Shown: in pieces, positions 8,788 to 16,303 of the stretch | Layout: every line of letters starts with the position of its first letter | Position numbering within the stretch: position 1 is the first letter of the stretch | NCBI RefSeq assembly: GCF_004359195.1 | Contig: NZ_CP037954.1 | Coordinates: forward strand, 1,922,001-1,986,000 | Origin: Chryseobacterium salivictor | GTDB lineage: Bacteria; Bacteroidota; Bacteroidia; Flavobacteriales; Weeksellaceae | Direction of reading: 5' to 3' | Length of the DNA stretch: 64,000 bases | The notes under the pieces: generated by a model | What the model was told of the DNA's origin: nothing | The model's input: the letters and a program-made list of their open reading frames with translations, nothing else | The model's database searches: none | Program-made: the position numbers and the translations under genes

Positions 8788-10143
8788 ATGATTTTAAACA
8801 GCCTATTTACCCATCAGCGGACCGGAAACCATCCCGCAACTTCAGCTTCGCGAACCGATTTCCAGAGAGATTTTGACCGTATTATTTTTTCAGCGGCATT
8901 CCGAAGATTACAGAATAAAACCCAGGTTTTTCCGCTTCCCGGAAGTGTTTTTGTACACAACCGACTGACGCATTCTCTGGAAGTTTCTTCTGTTGGCCGA
9001 AGTTTGGGAAGTGCCGTTGGAGATTTTATTTTTAACAATTATAAAAATGATCTCGACGAAAATGCACAGAATTTTTATCAGCATAATTTACACAATGTCA
9101 TCGCCGCAGCTTGTCTGTGTCATGATGTCGGAAACCCAGCCTTCGGACATTCCGGCGAGGATGCTATTGCCAGTTATTTTGAGAAAAATGAAAAAGATTT
9201 AAAAGGAAAATTCAACGAAAAAGAATGGGCAGATCTGGTGAATTTTGAAGGAAATGCAAATGCCATCAGAGTTTTAACACACCAGCAAACCGGCAAAGAT
9301 GAAGGCGGAACACAGCTAACCTATACCACGCTGGCAAGTATTGCAAAATATCCGTGTGAAGCAATTGCCAAGAAAAAAGGGATCATTCACCGCAAGAAAT
9401 TCGGTTTTTTTCAAAATGAAAAAGAGACCTTTCTGAACATTGCAAAATCAGTTCATCTTCATCAGGAAAGTGAGGAGCCAACGATTTTTAAAAGACATCC
9501 TTTTGTGTGGCTGGTAGAAGCTGCTGATGATATTTGCTACAACATCATCGATATGGAAGATGCGCACCGGTTGGGAATTGTTTCTACTTCTGACTGCGAA
9601 AATCTGTTCCTCGAACTGATAAAATCCGAAAATGGAAATACCAAAAGAGTAGAAGATAAATTAGCGATTTTGACCAATGCTAATGAGAGAATTTCTTACT
9701 TAAGAGCAAAAGTAATCAATGCATTGATTAATAAATCCATTCAGATTTATCAGGAACGTTTTCTGGATATTTTACACGGGACTTTAGATAAAGCTTTGCT
9801 CGATATTTATAAAATTGACAATCCGTCTTTGCAGGAAATCGAAAACTTTTCAATTGATAAAATTTACAATCATAAAAACGTCATCGAAATAGAAAATGCC
9901 GGTTATAACGTAATGTACGAATTGCTGAATCATTTTATTCCGCCGATTTTGACAGAGAAATCCCAGCGGAAATCTTACGATAAAATGGCTTTGAAGCTTT
10001 TGCCCAAACAGTTTCTGTATGAAGATGCATCTGATTACCAAAAAGTTCTCGGTGTAATTGATTTCGTTTCCGGGATGACCGACAATTTCGCGACTGATTT
10101 ATATAGAAAAATTAAAGGAATTGATATCGGAATGACGATGTAA
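8788..10143 (+). CDS. dgt: Deoxyguanosinetriphosphate triphosphohydrolase (HD-domain dNTPase)
   Basis: Hydrolyses dGTP (and probably other dNTPs) to the nucleoside and triphosphate, adjusting dNTP pools. 451 residues from the ATG at 8788. HD-domain metal ligands are visible: HNRLTHSLEVSS (about 55-66), CLCHDVGNPAFGHSGEDA (about 105-122) and the later EAADDICYNIIDMEDA (about 245-260). TSASRTDFQRDFDRIIFS near the N-terminus is the family signature. An earlier GTG at 8779 would add three residues but sits against the -7 element. Monocistronic; the SPFH gene follows after 69 bases. Confidence 0.93.
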   Translation: MILNSLFTHQRTGNHPATSASRTDFQRDFDRIIFSAAFRRLQNKTQVFPLPGSVFVHNRLTHSLEVSSVGRSLGSAVGDFIFNNYKNDLDENAQNFYQHNLHNVIAAACLCHDVGNPAFGHSGEDAIASYFEKNEKDLKGKFNEKEWADLVNFEGNANAIRVLTHQQTGKDEGGTQLTYTTLASIAKYPCEAIAKKKGIIHRKKFGFFQNEKETFLNIAKSVHLHQESEEPTIFKRHPFVWLVEAADDICYNIIDMEDAHRLGIVSTSDCENLFLELIKSENGNTKRVEDKLAILTNANERISYLRAKVINALINKSIQIYQERFLDILHGTLDKALLDIYKIDNPSLQEIENFSIDKIYNHKNVIEIENAGYNVMYELLNHFIPPILTEKSQRKSYDKMALKLLPKQFLYEDASDYQKVLGVIDFVSGMTDNFATDLYRKIKGIDIGMTM

Positions 10144-10212
10144 ATTCGCAAAATTTTAATTATCTTTATCCAAAATCAAAACGATTTAATAAAAACCATT
10201 AAAAAAATTCCA

Positions 10213-11109
10213 ATGACTTATTTAGGATTTATTATCTTTTTCGCCCTTGTTGTTTTATTTGCCTCCTTTTTTACGGTGAAGCAGGCAACCGCTGCAATTG
10301 TAGAGCGCTTAGGGAAATTTCATACCGTACGCCAATCGGGTTTACATTTAAAAATTCCGTTCATCGATCAGGTTGCCAAAAGAATGAACCTGAGAATTCA
10401 GCAGTTAGATGTGATTATTGATACCAAAACTTTGGACAACGTTTTCATCAGAATGAAAGTTTCCGTTCAGTATCAAGTTATCGCCTCGCAGGTTGCCGAC
10501 TCTTTTTACCGGTTAGAAAATCCGGAAAACCAAATCACCTCTTACGTTTTTGACGTAGTAAGAGCGGAAGTCCCAAAGTTGAAACTGGATGATGTTTTCG
10601 TAAGAAAAGACGACGTTGCAATTGCAGTCAAAGGAGAACTTCAGGAAGCGATGCAAAGTTATGGTTATGACATTATCAAAGCGTTGGTAACCGATATCGA
10701 TCCCGATGAACAGGTGAAACATGCGATGAACAGAATTAATGCTGCGGAACGTGAAAAAACGGCTGCAGAATACGAATCTGAAGCACAGAAAATCAGAATT
10801 GTTGCCGTAGCGAAAGCTGAAGCGGAATCTAAAAAATTACAGGGTCAAGGTATTGCCGATCAGCGGAGAGAAATCGCCGCCGGTTTGGTAGAATCCGTGA
10901 AAATGCTGAACGAAGCGAATATCAATGCACAGGAAGCTTCTGCTTTAATTGTGGTAACACAGCATTATGATACGCTTCAGGCAATTGGTTCCACGAACAA
11001 AAGCAGCTTGGTATTGTTGCCGAATTCGCCAAATTCCGCAAGTACTTTATTAAATGATTTAATGGTTTCTATGGCTGCCACCCAGCAAATGGAACATATT
11101 AAAGAATAA
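10213..11109 (+). CDS. SPFH/band 7 (stomatin-like) membrane protein
   Basis: 298 residues: one N-terminal membrane helix (about 4-23), then the SPFH domain starting VKQATAAIVERLGKFHTVRQSG and a long Ala/Glu/Lys-rich coiled coil (about 175-235, AAEREKTAAEYESEAQKI). The sequence resembles the hypersensitive-induced-reaction/stomatin branch rather than HflK/HflC, since no HflC partner is adjacent. Such proteins form large membrane-attached oligomers and are thought to organise membrane microdomains or regulate FtsH-like proteases; here no partner gene (for example NfeD) is next to it. Ends in a strong terminator at 11135-11162. Confidence 0.88.
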   Translation: MTYLGFIIFFALVVLFASFFTVKQATAAIVERLGKFHTVRQSGLHLKIPFIDQVAKRMNLRIQQLDVIIDTKTLDNVFIRMKVSVQYQVIASQVADSFYRLENPENQITSYVFDVVRAEVPKLKLDDVFVRKDDVAIAVKGELQEAMQSYGYDIIKALVTDIDPDEQVKHAMNRINAAEREKTAAEYESEAQKIRIVAVAKAEAESKKLQGQGIADQRREIAAGLVESVKMLNEANINAQEASALIVVTQHYDTLQAIGSTNKSSLVLLPNSPNSASTLLNDLMVSMAATQQMEHIKE

Positions 11110-11134
11110 GTTATTTTCTGTATTTATAAAATTA

Positions 11135-11162
11135 AACCAACTTTTCGGAGTTGGTTTTTTTT
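11135..11162 (+). terminator. Rho-independent terminator after SPFH gene
   Basis: AACCAACT (11135-11142) pairs with AGTTGGTT (11149-11156) around a six-base loop and runs into T's to 11162. Confidence 0.85.
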
Positions 11163-11224
11163 GGCGGAAATTTTGAAAACCTTCTTAATAAGTTCATATT
11201 GATAATTTAAGTAAAAAATTTAAC

Positions 11225-11266
11225 AATAAAAAAGCTGAACAATAAGATATTTTTAGCTTTTTTATT
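11225..11266. repeat. 12-bp perfect inverted repeat, A/T-rich hairpin
   Basis: AATAAAAAAGCT at 11225-11236 is exactly complementary to AGCTTTTTTATT at 11255-11266, with an 18-base spacer. It could be a second, bidirectional terminator between the SPFH gene and the next gene. Confidence 0.5.
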
Positions 11267-11296
11267 AATTTTACTATTATAACTGTTAAATTATCT

Positions 11297-11304
11297 TACT
11301 TTTG
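11297..11304 (+). promoter_or_regulatory. TAnnTTTG -7 element
   Basis: TACTTTTG lies 25 bases before the ATG at 11329 and would give a leader of roughly 18 bases. No clear -33 TTG is seen. Confidence 0.45.
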
Positions 11305-11328
11305 GATAAATTTAAAAAAAAATATTTT

Positions 11329-11961
11329 ATGAAAAAAATTTCTTTATTGTTGGTTTTAGTATTTTTTACTAAAATTTACTCCCAAAAACAAATCTTTGAA
11401 GCACCCAACCTAAAAGAAAAAATTGCTGCTCAGAAAACGGTTGCAATTATTCCTTTCGATGTAAGCATTAACTACAAGAAACAACCCAAAAATTTTAGTG
11501 CAGAAGCTAATAAGGAGCAAGAAAAAAAAATGTCAACAAGTGTTCAGACAAGTATGTATACTTTTCTTTTGAGAAAACGAGACAATTATTTAGTTTCATT
11601 TCAAGATGTTGACAAAACTAATATTTTGCTTAAAAAATCAGGAATGCTAGATAAGCTAGACGAGTTTACAAAAGATGAAATTGCTGAAATTTTGGGTGTT
11701 GATGCAATTATTGGCGGAAAATATGAAATTGAACAAACTAAATCAGAAGCTGGTGCAATTGCAACGGCTGTATTACTTGGTGGTTTCGGTGGCAAAACAG
11801 GAACAGGAACATTGACGATGACGATAAATGATGGAGTTGATGGTGATTTACTTTGGAGATTTTTTAAAACTTTGGATGATAGTATTGCAACTTCTACAGA
11901 TGATGTTATTGAACGTATGATGAGAAAGGTTTCAAGAAATTTCCCTTATCAAGTTAAGTAA
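11329..11961 (+). CDS. Secreted/periplasmic protein of unknown function, CsgG-like fold suspected
   Basis: 210 residues from ATG 11329; the longer reading from a TTG at 11302 would put a hydrophilic stretch before the signal peptide and lie next to the promoter -7 element. The N-terminus MKKISLLLVLVFFTKIYS is a signal peptide. The mature part has KTVAIIPFDVSINYK (about 34-48), a helical part, and GVDAIIGGKYEI followed by a Gly-rich stretch GGFGGKTGTGTLTMTINDG. The alternation of 'VAIIPF' and 'DAIIGGKYE' strands is reminiscent of CsgG/TolB-N-like lipoprotein domains that report a target's presence, but there is no lipobox. Function not known. Monocistronic, closed by a terminator. Confidence 0.7.
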   Translation: MKKISLLLVLVFFTKIYSQKQIFEAPNLKEKIAAQKTVAIIPFDVSINYKKQPKNFSAEANKEQEKKMSTSVQTSMYTFLLRKRDNYLVSFQDVDKTNILLKKSGMLDKLDEFTKDEIAEILGVDAIIGGKYEIEQTKSEAGAIATAVLLGGFGGKTGTGTLTMTINDGVDGDLLWRFFKTLDDSIATSTDDVIERMMRKVSRNFPYQVK

Positions 11962-11985
11962 TATTGTTAAAAATACTTAGATTAT

Positions 11986-12022
11986 AATGTCCTAAAAAGT
12001 TAAATTTTAGGGCATTTTTTTT
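11986..12022 (+). terminator. Rho-independent terminator
   Basis: AATGTCCTAAAA (11986-11997) pairs with TTTTAGGGCATT (12005-12016), one T-G wobble, followed by T's to 12022. Confidence 0.85.
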
Positions 12023-12122
12023 GGGCTTTATTTTAATTCTTAATTAGTTGAGTAACCTTAACAGTAGAATCATCTTTCACTTTAATCATAAGTAATTCAT
12101 TATTATTTAAAACATTTTTAAG

Positions 12123-12130
12123 TATTTTTG
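12123..12130 (+). promoter_or_regulatory. TAnnTTTG -7 element of prfB
   Basis: TATTTTTG ends 8 bases before the prfB ATG (12139), implying a transcript with almost no 5' leader. Confidence 0.5.
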
Positions 12131-12138
12131 CATGACTT

Positions 12139-13251
12139 ATGATTAACAGCGACCAAATAAAAGACGTTCAATCCAGAATCGGCGAATTGTATAAATATTT
12201 ACAAATCGACCGAAAAAAAATTGAAATTGCAAACGACGAAGAAAAAACGGTGTCACCAGAATTTTGGAATCATCCGAAAGAAGCAGAAGTTTTTATGAAG
12301 CAACTTCGGTCCAAGAAAAAATGGGTCAACGATTACGAAGAAATTTTCGCGCGTTTTGAAGATATTCAGGTATTGATGGAATTTGCCAAAGAAGATCCGG
12401 ATTCCGAAAAAGAACTGAACGAATCTTTCCCGGTACTTATAAAGAAGATTGAAGATTTAGAATTTAAAAACATGCTTTCCAACGAAGGCGATGAACTTTC
12501 TGCCGTTCTGCAGATCACGGCAGGAGCAGGAGGCACAGAAAGCTGCGACTGGGCTTCGATGCTGATGAGGATGTACACCATGTGGGCAGAAAATCAGGGA
12601 TATAAAATCCGAGAACTGAATTATCAGGAAGGCGAGGTTGCCGGTGTGAAAACGGTAACTTTAGAAATCGACGGTGAATTTGCTTTTGGATATTTAAGAG
12701 GAGAAAATGGTGTTCACCGTCTAGTGAGGATTTCACCGTTCGATTCGAATGCGAAACGGCATACCAGTTTTGTGTCGGTATACGTGTATCCTTTGGTTGA
12801 TGATACCATTGAAATTAATATTAATCCGGCTGATATTTCCTTTGAAACCATGCGTTCCAGCGGCGCAGGTGGGCAAAATGTAAATAAAGTGGAAACCGCA
12901 GTCCGGCTGCGTCATGCGCCGACCGGAATTATTATTGAGAATTCCGAATCCCGTTCCCAGCTTCAAAATAAAGAAAAAGCAATGCAGCTGTTGCGTTCCC
13001 GTTTATATGAAATGGAACTCGAAGAGCGCATGAAAGCAAGAAATGAAATTGAGGCAGGAAAGATGAAAATCGAGTGGGGAAGCCAGATCAGGAATTATGT
13101 GATGCATCCTTACAAACTGGTGAAAGATGTGCGTTCCGGTTACGAAACCTCAGATGTGGATGGCGTGATGAACGGTGGTTTAACGCCTTTTCTGAAAGCA
13201 TTCCTGATGGCTGATGGAACGGCTGCCCAAGAGGATGATTTTTTAATCTAA
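12139..13251 (+). CDS. prfB: Peptide chain release factor 2
   Basis: Recognises UGA/UAA stop codons and triggers peptide release in the ribosome. 370 residues. SPF tripeptide in [15 protein letters not shown] (about 197-211) marks it as RF2, and GGQ in [15 protein letters not shown] (about 236-250) is the hydrolysis motif. The gene reads straight through with no programmed +1 frameshift: at the place where E. coli has CTT TGA C, this gene has the codons for YLQID (residues 21-25). Expression is therefore not auto-regulated by that route. The preceding promoter -7 box is so close that the mRNA should be nearly leaderless. Confidence 0.96.
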   Translation: MINSDQIKDVQSRIGELYKYLQIDRKKIEIANDEEKTVSPEFWNHPKEAEVFMKQLRSKKKWVNDYEEIFARFEDIQVLMEFAKEDPDSEKELNESFPVLIKKIEDLEFKNMLSNEGDELSAVLQITAGAGGTESCDWASMLMRMYTMWAENQGYKIRELNYQEGEVAGVKTVTLEIDGEFAFGYLRGENGVHRLVRISPFDSNAKRHTSFVSVYVYPLVDDTIEININPADISFETMRSSGAGGQNVNKVETAVRLRHAPTGIIIENSESRSQLQNKEKAMQLLRSRLYEMELEERMKARNEIEAGKMKIEWGSQIRNYVMHPYKLVKDVRSGYETSDVDGVMNGGLTPFLKAFLMADGTAAQEDDFLI

Positions 13252-13302
13252 ACTTTAAGAAACTTTAACAAATACTTAATATCGATAGACGCTGTCTTTT
13301 AT

Positions 13303-13310
13303 TATCTTTG
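13303..13310 (+). promoter_or_regulatory. TAnnTTTG -7 element of the DedA gene
   Basis: TATCTTTG ends 5 bases before the ATG at 13316, so transcription should begin at or next to the start codon. Confidence 0.5.
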
Positions 13311-13315
13311 CCACC

Positions 13316-14011
13316 ATGGAGCATTTCGAAAGTTGGAAGGATCTTTTAAATCCTGAATTTTATATAAAGATGGGTGGTTTTTGGCTCATTTTATTTATTA
13401 TCTTCGCAGAGACGGGTTTGTTTGTAGGGTTTTTCCTCCCTGGTGACAGTTTGCTTTTTGTATCAGGTATATATGCGGTAGAAATTGTTAAAGAAACTTT
13501 CGGTGGTACAGGAAGTAATTTATTAGATACTACCATTTTAGCTACCGCAGTGGCAGTTGCTGCTGTAATTGGTAATGAAATTGGTTATTGGTTTGGGCTT
13601 AAAGCCGGACCAGCTCTTTACAAAAAAGAAGATTCATTCCTTTTCAAAAAGAAATACCTTTTTCAGGCACACGATTTTTTCGAACAACATGGCGCTTTGG
13701 CAGTAATTATGGCGAGATTCTTACCCATCGTCAGAACATTTACGCCGATTGTAGCCGGCATCGTAAAAATGGATAAAACCCGGTTTTTAATCGATAATAT
13801 TATCGGTGCTTTTTTGTGGTCATTTTCGTTAATTTTCGCGGGACATTATTTAGATGCCTTATTCAAAACTCAGTTTGATATTGATTTGAAATCGCATTTA
13901 GAAATGATCATCATTATTATTGTATTGATTACAACTGTTCCGATCATCGCAAAATTTTTCTTCGGAAAAAAGAAAGAAGAAGTAAAACAGGACGCGGATA
14001 TTTCTAAATAA
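13316..14011 (+). CDS. DedA family membrane protein
   Basis: 231 residues, polytopic inner-membrane protein of the DedA/VTT superfamily, some members of which act as undecaprenyl-phosphate or phospholipid flippases. Visible family features: ETGLFVGFFLPGDSLLFVSG near residues 28-47, GYWFGLKAGP near 93, and the signature FARFLPIVRTFTPIVAG-type stretch MARFLPIVRTFTPIVAG at about 138-154, with the conserved Arg and Pro. Five hydrophobic segments and a basic C-terminus. Monocistronic with its own promoter box and terminator. Confidence 0.92.
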   Translation: MEHFESWKDLLNPEFYIKMGGFWLILFIIFAETGLFVGFFLPGDSLLFVSGIYAVEIVKETFGGTGSNLLDTTILATAVAVAAVIGNEIGYWFGLKAGPALYKKEDSFLFKKKYLFQAHDFFEQHGALAVIMARFLPIVRTFTPIVAGIVKMDKTRFLIDNIIGAFLWSFSLIFAGHYLDALFKTQFDIDLKSHLEMIIIIIVLITTVPIIAKFFFGKKKEEVKQDADISK

Positions 14012-14035
14012 AGATTTTTTCTTTTAAAATATAAA

Positions 14036-14065
14036 AACAGCATTTTTTACAATGCTGTTTTTTTT
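14036..14065 (+). terminator. Rho-independent terminator after DedA gene
   Basis: AACAGCATT (14036-14044) and AATGCTGTT (14051-14059), six-base loop, then T's to 14065. Confidence 0.9.
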
Positions 14066-14088
14066 AATCTGGAATGAAGTAATGAGGA

Positions 14089-14457
14089 TTACTTTGTCTG
14101 GTCCTTTATTCTTTCGGTCAGCATGGTGATCATTCTTCTGTTATACTCTTTGCTTTCCAAAATATACAGATCCAATTCGGAAAGGGTCAGCATGCCAATC
14201 GTTATTCCGATGAAGGTGTTTTTCAGAACGCTGTCTTTCAGTAAACTCTGTTCGATGAAAGTTCTCTTTTTTGCTGCGGATAAAGAATTGAAATCTGGAT
14301 TTTGGCGCGCACAGTACGTTGAAAATAATTTCAGATAGAGTTCATTTTGTAATTTTAAAACCGGTCGCAAGGATTGATTCTGAAATTGCTCAATTGCGGA
14401 ACTCGTTTCTAAAACAGGAATTTCTAAAGTTTCCCTTAAATCAATTTTCGTGATCAT
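14089..14457 (-). CDS. Small helical protein of unknown function
   Basis: 122 residues, predicted mostly alpha-helical: LETSSAIEQFQNQSLRPVLK, YLKLFSTYCARQNPDF, and a central hydrophobic stretch FIGITIGMLTLSELDLYI that is too polar at its end for a sure membrane helix. Ends in a charged RRMITMLTERIKDQTK. I do not recognise a catalytic motif. It is convergent with the DedA gene across the shared terminator region and diverges from nothing close. Composition is like the neighbouring genes, so it looks like a real, chromosomally native gene. Function unassigned. Confidence 0.7.
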   Translation of the reverse strand: MITKIDLRETLEIPVLETSSAIEQFQNQSLRPVLKLQNELYLKLFSTYCARQNPDFNSLSAAKKRTFIEQSLLKDSVLKNTFIGITIGMLTLSELDLYILESKEYNRRMITMLTERIKDQTK

Positions 14458-14595
14458 TTAATTTTTTCTTTGCAGTAAATGTAAAGCTTTTGAAATTGAA
14501 ACAGGGAGTGATTTCACCGCGTTATTTTTTTTAGGAGTGAATAAGTTTCGATTTCCGCCAATGAATACTTTAATGCCTTTTTATCGTTTTTAAAG

Positions 14596-14627
14596 CCCAA
14601 AAGCAAGAAGAGTTTCTTGCTTTTGGG
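14596..14627 (-). terminator. Long perfect hairpin, terminator of the SDR gene
   Basis: CCCAAAAGCAAGAA (14596-14609) and its exact complement (14614-14627) with a 4-base loop, 46 bases after the SDR stop codon on the minus strand. The T run following it on that strand is weak. Confidence 0.7.
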
Positions 14628-14672
14628 GTGTACTGTAAATCCTTAATTAGTAGGAGTCGTAAAGATTGTAGC

Positions 14673-15659
14673 TTATCTTTTCTTTGATTTAATATAGAAA
14701 AATCCTAATGCAATACCGGTAACCATCATCATGACGGTTTTTGTTTTTCGTGAAGGAACAGGAATCGCGAGTTCACCGTAAATCCTCATCGGATCTTTTG
14801 ATTGATAATTGACGTTTCCGTCCGTATTGGTTTCTGCATCCGGTTTCATCGCCAGTCTTAAAGCTGCCGATGCAGTGTTGATAATCGCTTTGGGAAATAA
14901 ACCGTAAAGAACTTTCATCACGTGGGCATAACCATCTGTGATAATGCTTTTCTTCGGATTTTTTGCCGCTTCTACCATTTGCGCAGCCAGTTCGCGCGGA
15001 TCGCTGGAAAAAGGTGGAATTTTAAAATCCAGACCCGAATATTTGGCAGAGTGCATATTTCCTGTTGATCTTTGAATTCCGGGATACATTCCGACAATAT
15101 GAATGTTCGGTTCATCTGAAACTTCGCCCTGTAACCCTTCTACCATTCCGCGGATTCCAAATTTGGTACTCGAATAGGCGGTTGAATAAGGAGCCGGCAT
15201 CCATCCGCCGATTGAAATATTATTAATTAAAATCCCTTCTTTCTGCTTTTTGAAAATAGGAAGAACGGTATGGGCACCGTGTAAAAATCCTAATAAATTG
15301 GTTCTTACCAGTTGATCCATCGTTTCGACCGGGATTTCTTCAAATTTACCACTTGCCATAACACCGGCGTTATTGATCCAGATATCAATCCGGCCATTAA
15401 ACTGCAGTGCCTGTTCTGCCAGATGCTGAACTTGCTGCGCATCGGAAACATCAGTCTGAACGCCCAGGGCCACTACTTCTAAATCGTGACACAATGCGAC
15501 AGTCTCATCCAGTCCTTCGCGGCCTCTGGCGGCAACTACCACATTGCAGCCTTCCAGCGCGAATGCTTCTGCGGCGGCTCTTCCAACGCCACTTGTTCCT
15601 CCGGTGATGACGACTGTTTTTCCACGTAATTCCCCGTGGTTTATTTCTTTATTTTCCAT
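14673..15659 (-). CDS. Short-chain dehydrogenase/reductase with C-terminal membrane anchor
   Basis: 328 residues. NAD(P)-binding TGGTSGVGRAAAEAFALEG (about 19-37), NNAG (about 97), catalytic Ser in ISIGGW and YSSTK (about 162-166, Tyr-Lys pair). The C-terminus has a hydrophobic stretch MMMVTGIALGFFYI followed by KSKKR, a likely tail anchor, and between them a region rich in Pro and Arg. The substrate cannot be read from the sequence; the acidic residues after the first beta-strand of the Rossmann fold are not diagnostic. Monocistronic, closed by the hairpin at 14596-14627. The 640 bases upstream hold no recognisable gene. Confidence 0.88.
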   Translation of the reverse strand: MENKEINHGELRGKTVVITGGTSGVGRAAAEAFALEGCNVVVAARGREGLDETVALCHDLEVVALGVQTDVSDAQQVQHLAEQALQFNGRIDIWINNAGVMASGKFEEIPVETMDQLVRTNLLGFLHGAHTVLPIFKKQKEGILINNISIGGWMPAPYSTAYSSTKFGIRGMVEGLQGEVSDEPNIHIVGMYPGIQRSTGNMHSAKYSGLDFKIPPFSSDPRELAAQMVEAAKNPKKSIITDGYAHVMKVLYGLFPKAIINTASAALRLAMKPDAETNTDGNVNYQSKDPMRIYGELAIPVPSRKTKTVMMMVTGIALGFFYIKSKKR

Positions 15660-16261
15660 AATGATAAATTGTAATGTTAGATTGATGCACAGATACTATC
15701 AATTATTATGCAATTGATTATAAAATTAAATTAATAACTTTTTTTGAACGGAAAGAGAATGCTTGCTCTTGAAATCTTTTTTTCAGATTATCACTTCTTT
15801 AGGCCACAAATCATATTTTGAAATCTGTCATTTTAACGAAAGTCACTCCCTGACTGTGAGCCCGAATGCTCTTTATTATAATCGTTTCATGACCCTTTTT
15901 GCAATAGAAGATTACCGTAATTGGCCAACATTCGCGAAATTTTTATGCCCGAAAAACACTCAATTACAAAGGATTTGAAGCAAGGGTAAAAAGCGCAACA
16001 GCTTACTTCGCGCGCTGAGTTCTAACTGAAAAAAACCGGATTTTTTACGAAAAGCATTCAAAAAATATAACCAAAATTCGCTTCAGCCGTCCGGGATTTT
16101 AAAATGGATGATTACATAAATAGTATTGTTTCCCGAAAAACAGTAAGGATTATGCATCGACAGGTTTGAATTTTCATCGCTGAGTTAAAGCTTTCTGCCC
16201 CTTGGTTTGTGAAATTTCGAAAATCAATTGTTAAATAATCCTAAATTATATTGAAAATCAT
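15660..16261. other. Gene-free stretch between SDR gene and secDF
   Basis: About 600 bases. A 71-residue reading at 15763-15978 has no start context, no hydrophobic or motif pattern and no homology I recognise. No tRNA or clear hairpin-plus-T terminator was found. It may be decayed coding sequence or simple spacer. Confidence 0.4.
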
Positions 16262-16269
16262 TATATTTG
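16262..16269 (+). promoter_or_regulatory. TAnnTTTG -7 element of secDF
   Basis: TATATTTG, 34 bases before the secDF ATG. No TTG is seen at the expected -33 spacing. Confidence 0.45.
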
Positions 16270-16303
16270 CCGACTATAATTTTAATGTTGTAAACTATTA
16301 ACG

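Noticed and set aside
15763-15978. 71-residue frame in the gap before secDF
   Set aside because: No motif, no recognisable family; the region is treated as gene-free.
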